NCBI GenBank assembly: GCA_943788645.1
Contig: CALSRC010000008.1
Location: 1 to 64,000, forward strand
Direction of reading: 5' to 3'
DNA from: UA16 sp002292325
GTDB lineage: Bacteria > Bacteroidota > Bacteroidia > Flavobacteriales_D > Sanyastnellaceae
DNA: 64,000 nucleotides
The notes beneath the pieces are model-generated. The model was not told the origin of the DNA, made no database searches, and saw only the letters and a list, made by a program, of their open reading frames with translations. Each line of letters starts with the position of its first letter. The first letter of the stretch is position 1. This document shows, one piece after another, positions 9,965-19,672 of the stretch. Made by a program: the position numbers and the translations under genes.

Positions 9965-10674
9965 CGGCGATCCGGACGAACCGTAATTTCACTGAAGATG
10001 CCCCGCCCTTTTGATTCAATGGCGGTTGCGATGGCTTCGGCGATAAATGCAGCGTCCATTCCTGCTTCAAACTGCGGGCGGTAAGATTCTCTGAGGGAGT
10101 CGTCGTTGGTTTGGTTGATGAAGCCTGTGTTCACCGCACCCGGATTGATGGTGGTTACCGCGAGTTCCTCTCTGAATTCGAGGCGAAGAGCCTCACTCAA
10201 GGCCAAAACGGCATGTTTGGTCGCGCAGTATACACCGCTATTTGGAAAAACATTGCGTGCAGCGATGGAGCCAATTTGAATGACGTGACCGCGATTTTCA
10301 ATGAGCGAAGGAAGCGCGCTGTGCAGCGTGTTCAACACGCCTTGAATGTTGACGTCTACCATCGTTTTCCAATCGGCCAATCGGGCATCCTTCAATGGAG
10401 AAAAGATTCCCAAACCCGCGTTGGGAATGCACACGTCAATCCCTCCCCACGATTGGATCATGGCTTCGCATGCCCGATCGAGGTCGACGGTTTTTGTGAC
10501 ATCTGCAGCCAACCATTGGATTTGTGCTTGTTCAAATTCACCTGCGATTTCCGCAAGGGCTTCTTCTTGCCGTGCAAGGAGAAACAGTTTGTGGCCCTTT
10601 TGTGCAAGCAATCGGGCGGTTGCGGCACCGATGCCGCTGGATGCACCGGTTAAGAGGATTCGGAGTGGTTTCAC
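9961..10674 (-). CDS. Short-chain dehydrogenase/reductase
   Basis: A 237-residue classical SDR. The cofactor loop 'TGASSGIG' is at residues 9-16, the 'NAG' motif at 85-87, and the catalytic triad is S136, Y149 and K153 (Y-C-A-T-K). This group reduces or oxidises small carbonyl/alcohol substrates with NAD(P)H; the substrate cannot be named. It is translationally coupled to the glycosyltransferase and follows the T9SS plug gene by about 30 bases. Confidence 0.88.
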   Translation of the reverse strand: MKPLRILLTGASSGIGAATARLLAQKGHKLFLLARQEEALAEIAGEFEQAQIQWLAADVTKTVDLDRACEAMIQSWGGIDVCIPNAGLGIFSPLKDARLADWKTMVDVNIQGVLNTLHSALPSLIENRGHVIQIGSIAARNVFPNSGVYCATKHAVLALSEALRLEFREELAVTTINPGAVNTGFINQTNDDSLRESYRPQFEAGMDAAFIAEAIATAIESKGRGIFSEITVRPDRR

Positions 10675-10705
10675 GCGACTAAATTACATCACCTGGCGAG
10701 ATGGA

Positions 10706-12058
10706 CTATGGAACGTCATTGGGTTTTGCTTGTGCAAATCCAATGACCCTATCGAATCCCTGGAAATCCCAATAATATGCGATGCACATGTAAGGCGTAT
10801 CCGATCGGGCATGCGACCCTTCGATGGCTGCAACATTGGTGGGCTGTGATTGGAGGGTAACGAGATCATTCTTCCCACGATCCAAAGAGGGCCTTACGCG
10901 GTATTCGTAGTTGTAATAACCTTGTTTCAAGAATAGATTGGCCTCATATCGCTGTGCATCTGCGTTCCAACGCATCCTGTGTGATTCCGGATACGTCCAC
11001 TGGGACAACTCACCGTAAATGTAGATGTCCTCCCTCGAACGTTCTTCGAACGCTTTGAGCGAAAAATGAGCCCACACGTAATCGCTTCCCGTCGCATCAT
11101 CTTGCAATTCATTGGAGATGACATAATGGCCATCTATGTCCGGTCGAGCCTTCAAAAAATCATAGGTGCGCGTTTCATCAGGCTCGAGGTAGGCTTGCCA
11201 GCGCTCGCCTTCGTCTTGGATGCGCTCAATGCCCAAGCTCGCGAAACGCAAACTCTTTAGGTCGGTGAAGCGCCAAGAATTACCTCCAGCAAATGACTGT
11301 TCACCTGTTGGGTTGTAGGTCACTTCGTCCCCACGAACAAATTGTGGTTCAAGCCCCATGATAGCGGTTTCCCATCGACCGTTTTGGAGAAGCACGACTT
11401 GCAGTGCATCGTAGGCATCCTGAATGGCATACCGATCACGGCTGTGCAACAACGAGAGGTCAACTTCTTGATGGGTTCGTTGATCGCGAATGCGAGAAGA
11501 CTCATGAACATCCATTTCTACCTCTACCAATGATTCATACAAGACAAACCGCATCTGAGCTAAGGCTTTTTGGGGCTCAGCAGGATCGTAGACCTCGACC
11601 ATGTAATTGCCACTTTTTGAGAACGACATCAAGTCGTTTGGGAACGACAAGGAAAAATGGGTGTAAGGCACTTTGGTGTTGAAAGAAGCTTCCACCCGAT
11701 CGAATGTCAAGCTGGAAAACCCATTGATGTAATCGTGCGACGATAAATCTGGCGAATCGTACCAGTCAAAGGTGCAGTGTTTCCATCGAATTTGAAGAGG
11801 ACGGTAGGAAGCTGAAAAATCGTCAAAGCTCAAAGTTAACTGCCCATTATTCAATGGCACAAAGGGATGAGCGTTGGGAATGCCTTTTGGGTGCAGTTTA
11901 CAACTGTGTAGGCTCGAGGCCGTGAATGCTTGAGGATAGGGGAAGTCGACGCCCAGAACCTGAGCCGGTGAATCCATCGAAGAGATGATGCAAACGAAGG
12001 CCGCTAGACCGCGAGTTATGGACCTGGAAAAGAGATTTCGTGATTTCACCTTGTGCAT
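10706..12058 (-). CDS. Type IX secretion system plug-family protein (DUF5103)
   Basis: A 450-residue exported protein with a signal peptide ending near 'SSMDSPAQ'. Segments such as 'LTLSFDDFSASYRPLQIRW', 'HCTFDWYDSPDLS' and 'DYINGFSS', and the late 'KQGYYNYEYRV' motif, match the PF17116 (DUF5103) family as I remember it. In Flavobacterium johnsoniae a member of this family closes the periplasmic side of the SprA translocon (family knowledge). Here the gene is first in a leftward run and has no other T9SS machinery gene beside it. The frame is intact. Family assignment rests on motif recall rather than an alignment. Confidence 0.75.
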   Translation of the reverse strand: MHKVKSRNLFSRSITRGLAAFVCIISSMDSPAQVLGVDFPYPQAFTASSLHSCKLHPKGIPNAHPFVPLNNGQLTLSFDDFSASYRPLQIRWKHCTFDWYDSPDLSSHDYINGFSSLTFDRVEASFNTKVPYTHFSLSFPNDLMSFSKSGNYMVEVYDPAEPQKALAQMRFVLYESLVEVEMDVHESSRIRDQRTHQEVDLSLLHSRDRYAIQDAYDALQVVLLQNGRWETAIMGLEPQFVRGDEVTYNPTGEQSFAGGNSWRFTDLKSLRFASLGIERIQDEGERWQAYLEPDETRTYDFLKARPDIDGHYVISNELQDDATGSDYVWAHFSLKAFEERSREDIYIYGELSQWTYPESHRMRWNADAQRYEANLFLKQGYYNYEYRVRPSLDRGKNDLVTLQSQPTNVAAIEGSHARSDTPYMCIAYYWDFQGFDRVIGFAQAKPNDVP

Positions 12059-12116
12059 GTTCCGTTAGATTGAAGAATTTTATCATGAAAGGGGTGCACG
12101 CAATGCGACCGAGACC

Positions 12117-12124
12117 TAACTTTG
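12117..12124 (+). promoter_or_regulatory. Candidate Bacteroidota -7 element for the nqr operon
   Basis: TAACTTTG matches the Bacteroidota TAnnTTTG -7 consensus. It lies 29 bases before the nqrA ATG at 12154, giving a leader of roughly 20-25 bases. A matching TTG -33 box at the expected distance is not seen, so support is moderate. Confidence 0.4.
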
Positions 12125-12153
12125 CGCCCCGAAAAGTAAACCTTCGCGAGCTG

Positions 12154-13512
12154 ATGTCCCGCACGATACGGATAAAAAAAGGAGCCGATATACGACTGAA
12201 AGGTCGTCCTTCCCCCCAAGTGGAAGCTGCTTCAGCAACGGCAACATATGCCGTGCAACCTCCCAATTACCAGGGAATTGTTCCTAAACTAGAAGTCAAA
12301 GAAGGTGCAGCCGTGCAGGCGGGCTCCATTCTTTTTCACAGCAAAGAACACCCTTCGGTAAAATTTCTGAGCCCGGTAAGTGGAACGGTAAAACGTATCC
12401 AACGCGGCGAAAAAAGACGGATTCTTTCTGTCGTAATGGATGCCGATGGCAAAGGGGAGTCTAGATCTTTCGAGAAGATTGATCCCGCGACTTGTGATGC
12501 TCAGCGCATGAAAGAAGCCATGGCGGAGCGAGGATTCTTTCCTTTCGTAGAACAGCGCCCGTTTGCAACGGTCGCCAACCCGGAGGACATGCCACGTAGC
12601 ATTCATGTGAGTGGATTTGACAGTTCACCTCTTGCCCCGGAAATGGACGTTGTATTGGCCGGACGTGAAGCCGCATTCCAATCAGGAGTGAAAGCGCTGC
12701 AATGCCTTGTTGGTGGTGACGCCATTCATTTGGGCTCCCGGAAAGGTCAAAAATTCTTTGATGGAATGGAAGGGGTGAACCTCACCGTTTTTGATGGTCC
12801 ACACCCGGTTGGCAATGTCGGTGTCCAGATTCACCACACAGCTCCCATCAACAAAGGCGAGACAGTTTGGACACTGCATGCAGAGGATGTTGCCAACTTG
12901 GGCGAGACACTCACAAGCGGAGTTTACTGTGCGAAACGAACCGTTGCGGTAGCAGGGTCTGAACATGCATCACCCAAGCACATGACGACAACGTTGGGTT
13001 GCGAGGTGAAGACTTTGACGGGCGGGTCCATTGATGAAGAGTCGGTTCGAATTGTTTCGGGGAATCCATTGACGGGATCACGAACGGAAGCGAGCGGTCA
13101 CCTTGGGGGTCTTCATCGCCAAGTTTGCCTGTTGCCGGAAGGCAATAAATCAAAGTTTCTTTTGGCCGATGGTTGGTTGGGCTTTGGCTTCGACAAATTC
13201 AGTCTGTCCCGAAGTTACCCTACTTGGTTACTGCCAAAAAGTAAGGAGTTTACCATGGACACTTGCAACAATGGTGAAGAGAGGGCTTTCGTAGTTACGG
13301 GTCAATATGAGCCGGTGTTTCCATTTGAAATCTACCCGGTGCAGTTGCTCAAAAGCATTTTAGCCAATGACATTGATGCCATGGAAAAACTGGGCATCTA
13401 CGAAGTTGCTCCAGAGGATTTTGCCCTGTGCGAGTATGCGTGTACCTCAAAAATTGCCGTTCAATCCATCGTTCGCGAAGGCCTCGACCGCTTAATGAAA
13501 GAATTGGGATAA
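12154..13512 (+). CDS. nqrA: Na+-translocating NADH:quinone oxidoreductase subunit A
   Basis: About 452 residues. I chose the ATG at 12154, reading 'MSRTIRIKKGADIRLKGRP', because NqrA proteins begin this way; the frame stays open further upstream (to 12040), but that stretch covers the promoter region and the neighbour's start. 'AVQPPNYQGIVPKLEVKEG' and 'VKFLSPVSGTVKRI' are the barrel-sandwich segments typical of NqrA/RnfC proteins. NqrA is the membrane-associated cytoplasmic subunit linked to quinone interaction. It is the first gene of a tight nqrABCDEF operon; nqrB starts 1 base after its stop. Confidence 0.95.
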   Translation: MSRTIRIKKGADIRLKGRPSPQVEAASATATYAVQPPNYQGIVPKLEVKEGAAVQAGSILFHSKEHPSVKFLSPVSGTVKRIQRGEKRRILSVVMDADGKGESRSFEKIDPATCDAQRMKEAMAERGFFPFVEQRPFATVANPEDMPRSIHVSGFDSSPLAPEMDVVLAGREAAFQSGVKALQCLVGGDAIHLGSRKGQKFFDGMEGVNLTVFDGPHPVGNVGVQIHHTAPINKGETVWTLHAEDVANLGETLTSGVYCAKRTVAVAGSEHASPKHMTTTLGCEVKTLTGGSIDEESVRIVSGNPLTGSRTEASGHLGGLHRQVCLLPEGNKSKFLLADGWLGFGFDKFSLSRSYPTWLLPKSKEFTMDTCNNGEERAFVVTGQYEPVFPFEIYPVQLLKSILANDIDAMEKLGIYEVAPEDFALCEYACTSKIAVQSIVREGLDRLMKELG

Positions 13513-13513
13513 G

Positions 13514-14764
13514 ATGAAAGCTGCACACAAGTTACTGGACGCTGTGCGTCCTCATTTCGAAGAAGGAGGGAAGTTGAGCAAGTTTTGGGTTGTCTATGAT
13601 TCGCTTGAAACGTTTGCTTTTACACCAGGACATAGCACCAAAAATGGAGTGCACATCCGGGATGGTGTCGATTTGAAGCGAACCATGTTCATGGTGATTC
13701 TGGCTTTGGTTCCCGCTTTATTATTCGGAACATGGAACCAAGGTCATCAGTATTTATTGTCCATCGGACAGATTTCGGTTGCTGACCCGCTGATGATGGC
13801 ATTTATGGACAAAATGTTCATTGGTGCAGTCAAAGTATTGCCGCTTGTGGTGGTGAGTTACGGTGTGGGGTTGGGCATTGAATTCCTCTTCGCAGGGATG
13901 CGAGGACACAGCATCAACGAAGGGTACTTGGTTTCGGGGATGTTGATTCCATTGATCATGCCGGTGGATGTGCCGCTTTGGATGGTCGCTTTAGCTGTGG
14001 CTTTTGCGGTGATTATTGCCAAAGAGGTGTTCGGTGGAACAGGGATGAACATCCTAAATGTCGCTCTTACAGCGCGCGCATTTCTCTTTTTTGCTTACCC
14101 AAAGCAACTGTCCGGTGAAATCTGGATTCATCAAGTCAAAGCCTCTGCCGATGCAGGCTTACTGGCAGACGGCTACACTGGAGCAACGGCATTGGGCCAT
14201 TTGGCATCGACGGTTGGAAAGGCTCCGACGGATGCAGCAGCGACCGGGGTTATGGATATGTTCGGAACAGAGGGCATGTTCAGTTTGACCAATTCATTCT
14301 TGGGCTTGATTCCCGGATCAATAGGTGAGACGAGCGCCTTGGCAATTCTAATCGGAGCGGTCATGTTGATTTGGACCGGCATTGGAAGCTGGAAGATCAT
14401 GTCGTCTTTCTTAGTCGGTGGTTTGGTTATGGGCCTGCTGTTCAACCTGATGGGGCTGAATGCGTACATGACGCTTCCTGCGATTCATCAGGTGGTCATG
14501 GGCGGATTTATGTTCGGTATGGTTTTCATGGCCACTGATCCGGTTAGCGCATCGCAAACGGAAAGAGGAAAATGGATCTATGGTTTCTTTGGAGGCTTTC
14601 TGAGCATCATGATTCGGGTGTTCAATCCAGCCTATCCGGAAGGCGTTATGATGGCCATTTTATTTATGAACGTGATGGCACCATTGATTGACCATTATGT
14701 TATTCAAGCGAACGTAGGTAAGCGTGAGAAACGCATGCTATCAACACAAGAAGCAACGGCTTAA
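13514..14764 (+). CDS. nqrB: Na+-NQR subunit B (covalent FMN carrier)
   Basis: A 416-residue integral membrane subunit with about ten hydrophobic segments. The covalent flavin motif is 'GYTGATAL', with the FMN-linked threonine at about residue 225; ApbE, encoded downstream, attaches the FMN. 'GGTGMNILNVALTARAFLFF' and 'MATDPVSASQT' are conserved NqrB/RnfD signatures. It acts in the inner membrane, passing electrons towards quinone and forming part of the Na+ path. The frame is intact. Confidence 0.95.
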   Translation: MKAAHKLLDAVRPHFEEGGKLSKFWVVYDSLETFAFTPGHSTKNGVHIRDGVDLKRTMFMVILALVPALLFGTWNQGHQYLLSIGQISVADPLMMAFMDKMFIGAVKVLPLVVVSYGVGLGIEFLFAGMRGHSINEGYLVSGMLIPLIMPVDVPLWMVALAVAFAVIIAKEVFGGTGMNILNVALTARAFLFFAYPKQLSGEIWIHQVKASADAGLLADGYTGATALGHLASTVGKAPTDAAATGVMDMFGTEGMFSLTNSFLGLIPGSIGETSALAILIGAVMLIWTGIGSWKIMSSFLVGGLVMGLLFNLMGLNAYMTLPAIHQVVMGGFMFGMVFMATDPVSASQTERGKWIYGFFGGFLSIMIRVFNPAYPEGVMMAILFMNVMAPLIDHYVIQANVGKREKRMLSTQEATA

Positions 14765-14774
14765 CAGAATTACC

Positions 14775-15575
14775 ATGGCAATAGATAAGAACAGCACCGG
14801 TTACACATTCCTGTTTTCCATCGCAATGGTGGTCGTAGTGGGAACCGCATTGGCTTTTACGGCCTTGTCGCTCAAGGATCGCCAAGATGCGAATGCAGCG
14901 GACAAAAAAATGATTGATATTCTCGGAGCCATTGGAGTGAAGGCAGATCGCTCCAATGCGAGCGAGATATTTGCAGAATACGTGGTTGAGCGCATTGCCA
15001 TTGATTTGGAAGGTCAGCAAGTTTCATCCACCAAAGAGCCGGTCAATCCCAAAGACAAAACAGACCCGTTTAGCATAGATGTCAAAAAAGACTACCGCTC
15101 TTCCGTGAAGTCTGCAGCGAAATCTGCCGATGGTGATGATGCTGCTTTGATGGCCGCATTGGCAGATGAAGGTCTCACATTTCCGCTCTTTCAATGCGTG
15201 ACTGACGCGGATCAGAATTTGTATGTCATTCCGGTTGTAGGATCTGGATTATGGGGGCCGATATGGGGGTATGTCGCATTGGAGGATGATATGAAGACCA
15301 TCTTCGGAGCCAAGTTTGACCATAAGACCGAGACTCCGGGTCTTGGAGCAGAGATTAGGGAGTCATTTTTCACTGAAAAATTTAAAGGCAAACAACTTGA
15401 CGTCGAAGGAGCGACACTTTTTAGTGTTTTGAAAGGTGGAGCTCCCACAGACGAATACAGTGTGGATGGAATCACGGGAGGAACCATTACTTCGAAAGGG
15501 GTAGATGAAATGATGAACCGCACTTTGAAGGTGTACCTCCGCTATTTTCAATCTGAAACCCGAGCGCAACGATGA
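14775..15575 (+). CDS. nqrC: Na+-NQR subunit C (covalent FMN carrier)
   Basis: About 266 residues from ATG 14775 ('MAIDKNSTGYTF'); upstream in-frame starts run into nqrB and lack family similarity. One N-terminal membrane segment (residues 11-32) anchors a periplasmic FMN-binding domain. The flavinylation motif is 'DGITGGTIT', with the acceptor threonine at about residue 237. 'GSGLWGPIWGYVALE' and 'ETPGLGAEI' are typical of NqrC/RnfG. The stop overlaps the nqrD ATG by 4 bases. Confidence 0.95.
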   Translation: MAIDKNSTGYTFLFSIAMVVVVGTALAFTALSLKDRQDANAADKKMIDILGAIGVKADRSNASEIFAEYVVERIAIDLEGQQVSSTKEPVNPKDKTDPFSIDVKKDYRSSVKSAAKSADGDDAALMAALADEGLTFPLFQCVTDADQNLYVIPVVGSGLWGPIWGYVALEDDMKTIFGAKFDHKTETPGLGAEIRESFFTEKFKGKQLDVEGATLFSVLKGGAPTDEYSVDGITGGTITSKGVDEMMNRTLKVYLRYFQSETRAQR

Positions 15576-16264
15576 GTACAGAAACGGTAGCATCAACGAC
15601 GAAAAAGGAGTCGTTGTTTTCAAAGAAAAACCGGAGATTACTGGTTGACCCTTTGGATGATTCCAATCCCATAACCGTTCAGGTCTTGGGCATATGCTCA
15701 GCCTTGGCCATTACAGTTCAGTTGCAACAAGCCGTCATAATGAGTTTGTCCGTCCTGTTCGTAATGATCGGTGGAAACGTCATCGTTTCCCTCCTGCGTA
15801 ACATGATTCCTGACCGGATTCGCATCATTGTTCAGTTGGTTGTTGTCGCATCTTTGGTCATTATCGTCGACCAGGTGTTGAAAGCTTTTCAACCGGACAT
15901 TTCTGAGAAGCTCTCAGTTTTTGTTGGTCTGATCATAACGAATTGCATCATTATGGGACGTTTGGAAGCATTCGCATTGGCGAATAAACCGGGCCCATCG
16001 TTTTTGGATGCCATTGGAAATGCCATGGGGTATGCTTGGATTCTTTTGGCAGTATCGGTCGTTCGTGAAGTTTTTGGCAGCGGAGCCATATCCCTCCCCG
16101 GCATGGGACAAATCAAGTTTTTGCCCTCGAGCTGGTTCATGAGTGAAGGTGGTTTTTACGAGAACAATAACTTGATGATTCTGCCCCCAATGGCATTGAT
16201 CACCGTGGGCATCATCATTTGGATTCAACGCAGCCGTAACCAGGCCTTAATTGAAGAGAACTAA
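15572..16264 (+). CDS. nqrD: Na+-NQR subunit D
   Basis: A 230-residue membrane protein with six predicted helices after a polar N-terminus of about 30 residues. 'DPLDDSNPITVQVLGICSAL' and 'IITNCIIMGRLEAFA' match NqrD/RsxE; the conserved Cys in the latter segment contributes, with NqrE, to the iron centre in the membrane (family knowledge). It starts inside nqrC (ATGA) and its TAA overlaps the nqrE ATG by 1 base. Confidence 0.95.
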   Translation: MSTETVASTTKKESLFSKKNRRLLVDPLDDSNPITVQVLGICSALAITVQLQQAVIMSLSVLFVMIGGNVIVSLLRNMIPDRIRIIVQLVVVASLVIIVDQVLKAFQPDISEKLSVFVGLIITNCIIMGRLEAFALANKPGPSFLDAIGNAMGYAWILLAVSVVREVFGSGAISLPGMGQIKFLPSSWFMSEGGFYENNNLMILPPMALITVGIIIWIQRSRNQALIEEN

Positions 16265-16878
16265 TGGAATACCTCAGTATTTTTGTCAAAGGCATTTTCG
16301 TTGAGAACATGATTTTCGCCTATTTCTTGGGCATGTGTTCTTACCTCGCGGTGTCGAAAACAGTCAAGACTGCCAATGGCCTTGGGCTGGCGGTGATATT
16401 TGTTTTGGGAATAACCGTACCCATCAATTATTTGCTAGAAAATTATGTCTTAAAGGAGGGGGCTTTGCAGTGGATCGATCCAGAATATGCGTCCGTGGAT
16501 TTGAGCTTCCTGAGCTTTATTATGTTCATCGCAGTCATTGCTTCCATGGTGCAACTGGTGGAGATGATTGTAGAAAAATTCGCTCCAGCGCTCTATGGTG
16601 CGCTGGGCATCTTTTTGCCCCTGATCGCAGTGAATTGCTCCATCTTAGGTGGGGCGCTGTTCATGCAAGACCGGCAGTATCCAAGCATTGGTGAAGCAAC
16701 GGTGTTTGGCCTAGGATCTGGGGTTGGCTGGTGGTTGGCCATTGTTGCCATCGCTGCCATTCGAGAAAAAATACGCTATTCCCATGTGCCTGCCCCCTTG
16801 AAAGGGTTGGGCATCACATTCATCATTACCGGACTCATGGGGATTGCTTTCATGAGCTTTATGGGCATTGAAATTTGA
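16264..16878 (+). CDS. nqrE: Na+-NQR subunit E
   Basis: A 204-residue membrane protein with six helices, pseudo-homologous to NqrD in inverted topology. 'FVENMIFAYFLGMCSYLAVS' and 'LPLIAVNCSILGGALFM' carry the conserved cysteines that pair with NqrD around the iron centre. Length and motifs match the family. The nqrF ATG (16884) follows 5 bases after the stop. Confidence 0.95.
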   Translation: MEYLSIFVKGIFVENMIFAYFLGMCSYLAVSKTVKTANGLGLAVIFVLGITVPINYLLENYVLKEGALQWIDPEYASVDLSFLSFIMFIAVIASMVQLVEMIVEKFAPALYGALGIFLPLIAVNCSILGGALFMQDRQYPSIGEATVFGLGSGVGWWLAIVAIAAIREKIRYSHVPAPLKGLGITFIITGLMGIAFMSFMGIEI

Positions 16879-16883
16879 TAGAG

Positions 16884-18189
16884 ATGACAACCACCATTCT
16901 TTTAACCATTGTTTTTTTCCTGGCGGTCATTTTGATGCTCGTGGGGTTATTACTTTTTGCAAAAGCGAAGTTGTCACCGAGCGGCAAGCTCAAGATTGTG
17001 ATCAACGGTGAGCAAACGATCGAAGTGGACGGCGGGAGCACCTTGCTAACGACGTTGGGCAACAATGGCGTCTTTCTACCTTCGGCCTGTGGAGGAGGAG
17101 GAACGTGCGTACAGTGCCGCTGCCAAGTACCTGTAGGAGGGGGGTCCATATTGCCGACCGAGGAACCTCATTTTTCTCGCAAAGAAGTGACGGATAACTG
17201 GCGCTTGGGATGTCAAGTGAAGGTCAAAGAAGACATGGAAATCCAAGTTCCTGAAGAAGTCTTTGGAATCAAAAAAATGGATTGCGAGGTGGTTTCGAAC
17301 TACAACGTCGCCTCATTCATTAAGGAGTTCGTTGTGCGCCTACCAGAGGGCGAAACACTCGAGTTTGAAGCGGGAGGCTACATTCAAGTGGATGTGCCAG
17401 AAACCGTTGTGAGTTTTAAGGATATGGACATCGCTGCCCACCCGGATCACCACAAGGATCCCAACACATTCCAGAATGAGTGGGATAAGTTTGGCCTCTG
17501 GGACTTGAGTATGACAAATGATGAACCCATTGTCCGAGCGTACTCCATGGCCAACCATCCAGCTGAGGGCAACATCGTAATGTTGAACATTCGGATCGCA
17601 AACACCACCCTGGGACCGGGCACGGAATGCGTGGATGCAAGTCAACCCAGGTGTTTGTTCTTCGTATGTGTTTGCTCAAAAGCCGGGTGATAAGGTGACC
17701 ATTTCGGGACCTTATGGCGAGTTCTTTATCAAAGAGACTGAGGCTGAGATGGTATACATTGGCGGTGGCGCAGGCATGGCACCAATGCGATCCCATTTAT
17801 TTCATCTGTTTCACACTCATGAAAAACGGGGACCGAAAGGTGACTTTTTGGTACGGGTGGGCGTTCGAGAGCGAGAATTGTTTTACCCTCGATGACTTCA
17901 ATAGCATTGCAAAAGAGTTTGAAAACTTTGACTTCCACGTTGTTTTGTCGGAGCCGTCAGAGGAGGACGATTGGAAGGTAAAGAAGGACATGAAGGACGA
18001 AGGGGACGGGTTCCTTGGATTCGTTCACAATGCTGTGATTGAGCATCAGTTGTCTCAACACGATGCCCGCCGAAGACATCGAGTTTTATTTCTGCGGTCC
18101 TCCATTGATGAATCAAGCGGTTTTGAAGATGTGTGACGACTGGGGGGTACCTCCTGAGAATGTGGGCCTTCGACGATTTTGGAGGGTAA
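16884..18189 (+). CDS. nqrF: Na+-NQR subunit F, NADH dehydrogenase module, frameshifted
   Basis: The start is ATG 16884, followed by a membrane helix and a [2Fe-2S] ferredoxin domain ('SACGGGGTCVQCRC' plus a later Cys in 'RLGCQV'), then a ferredoxin-NADP reductase-like module: 'VRAYSMANHP' for FAD, 'GPYGEFFIKE', 'YIGGGAGMAPMRSH' for NADH and 'FYFCGPPLMNQAVL'. The subunit oxidises NADH and feeds electrons to the pump. The frame changes about six times (near 17625, 17815, 17860, 17882, 18060 and 18165), but every conserved block survives and the normal 'FDDFGG' end with TAA at 18187-18189 is found. An essential operon member so broken is most likely mis-sequenced. Confidence 0.9.
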
Positions 18190-18193
18190 TTCG

Positions 18194-19359
18194 ATGCAGG
18201 GTTTTTTACGTTTGGCTAGACTAAAACGAGTGGCTCTTGTGCTGCTCGTTTTGGTGCAAGGAGGTTTTGTTTTTCAAGGCTGCAATGAGGCGTCGGTGCC
18301 GACAAATGCGGATGCCAAGGGTGATGTCATCGTGCACCAGGGTGATGCACAGGGAACGACCTATTTGATCAAGTACCATGGTGCGTCTGCGGTTCCGCAA
18401 GCTGCGGTCGATTCGGGTCCTTGAAGTAGTGGATATCGAATTTAACTTGTGGCGTCCAGAGTCCCGGATCAATATGCTTAACTCATTCTCCGATAAAGAC
18501 TCCTTGTTCAAATTTGTGGATGAGCACTTCCTGTTGGTCTTCGATTTGGGCTCAAAGTATGGATTTAATTCGAAGCGTCACAGGGTGCATTTGACCCGAC
18601 TGTGCAGCCGCTTGTTGAATTATGGGGATTCGGGTTGAGTAAGCGCGGCGGAGGTCACGGCAGAAGCAGGTGGATTCTGCATTGAATCACATTGGAATGA
18701 CCTTCGAGAACATCGATTTGAATGAGGTGGAACGTGACCGAATCTATCAATTCACAACAGTGAGAAAGCGCAATCCTGATACCCGTCTTGATTTCAATGG
18801 GATCGCTCAAGGCATGACGGTTGACTTACTCGTAGAAATGTTGGACAGAAAACGGAGTCAAGAATTTTATGGTGGAAGGTAGGGGGTGAGGTCCGTTGCG
18901 GTGGAGTTCGACTGGACGGCACCCCTTGGAGGATAGCCGTGGACCAGCCCATTGTCGCATCAGAGGGTGAATATGAGAGAGAAATGCAAACGGTCATGAA
19001 TGTTTCCGATGCGGCAATTTGCACCAGTTGGTAATTATCGGAAATTCTATGAAACAGACGGGATCAAGAGATCACATACCATCAGTCCTTTTTCGGGTTA
19101 TCCTGTCCAGCATGGACTTTTGAGTGCGACCGTGCACGCTACCAACGCTGCAACGGCCGATGCATTGGCCACTGCATGCATGGTTTTGGGGGCCTGAGGA
19201 TGGGAAGAAATTTATTCTGAATTACCGGAGTTCCAATCCGTATGATCGGATTGAGGCCTATTTCATCAGCGATGATGGCAAGGGAAACTGGGTGAATTGG
19301 GTTTCGCCCGGATGGCAAGCACTTACGGCAGTCCGAAATTCAGGAGTAAGGACGACTAA
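18194..19359 (+). CDS. apbE: FAD:protein FMN transferase (NQR flavinylation), frameshifted
   Basis: ATG 18194 lies 4 bases after nqrF. The N-terminus is a lipoprotein signal with lipobox 'VFQGC'. ApbE blocks appear in order across changing frames: 'GDAQGTTYLIKYHG', 'WRPESRINMLNSF', 'GAFDPTVQPLVELWGFG', 'DFNGIAQGMTVD', a 'GGEVR' block, 'HTISPFSGYPVQHGLLSATV' and 'ATADALATACMVLG'. ApbE moves FMN from FAD to the threonines of NqrB and NqrC in the periplasm. I place the end at TAA 19357-19359 after a last frame change; the final residues are uncertain. About six frame breaks lie in this indel-rich patch. Confidence 0.88.
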
Positions 19360-19384
19360 TTCGCTTTTATTTTCGCTCTTCTCC

Positions 19385-19576
19385 TCACCACGAGCACTGC
19401 TCTTCGGGTTTGGCGCCGCAGAGGGAACAAGCGGCGCCTTCTTCATTGAGGAAAGGATTTTGGCTTGCACAGGTTCCTGCGAATTTCCCGTCCTTTTTCA
19501 CAAGGATTTTGATTGCTATACCAGCAAAGCCAAGTGCCAGTAAACCGATTGACAGAGCAATAACTTTCCATTCCAT
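19385..19576 (-). CDS. nqrM: NqrM-like Na+-NQR maturation protein
   Basis: A 63-residue protein: one membrane helix (residues 5-25) then a short tail with four cysteines, 'GTCASQNPFLNEEGAACSLCG' spread over about 21 residues plus a final 'EEQC'. The pattern matches the NqrM/DUF539 group, which in gammaproteobacteria is needed to install iron at the NqrD-NqrE centre. It faces the nqr-apbE operon tail-to-tail, so it must have its own promoter; a TATTTTTG (TAnnTTTG) lies only 4 bases before the ATG, which would give an almost leaderless transcript. Position next to apbE supports the call. Confidence 0.75.
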   Translation of the reverse strand: MEWKVIALSIGLLALGFAGIAIKILVKKDGKFAGTCASQNPFLNEEGAACSLCGAKPEEQCSW

Positions 19577-19644
19577 ACTGCAAAAATAACAGGTTCATGG
19601 AGGACTAATTGCGATTTCATGGCCTATTTCCGCGAAAAATTGCG

Positions 19645-19663
19645 TATTTTCTATTTGCTTAAC
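19645..19663 (+). promoter_or_regulatory. Promoter-like element shared with the giant-protein gene
   Basis: TATTTTCTATTTGCTTAAC lies 9 bases before the ATG at 19673. The equivalent 19-mer before the 31,020 gene is TAATTTTCGATTGCTTAAC; 14 of 19 positions agree and the last seven (GCTTAAC) are identical at identical spacing. The AT-rich half resembles the TAnnTTTG -7 box. A clear -33 box is not seen here. Confidence 0.45.
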
Positions 19664-19672
19664 GATGAAATT

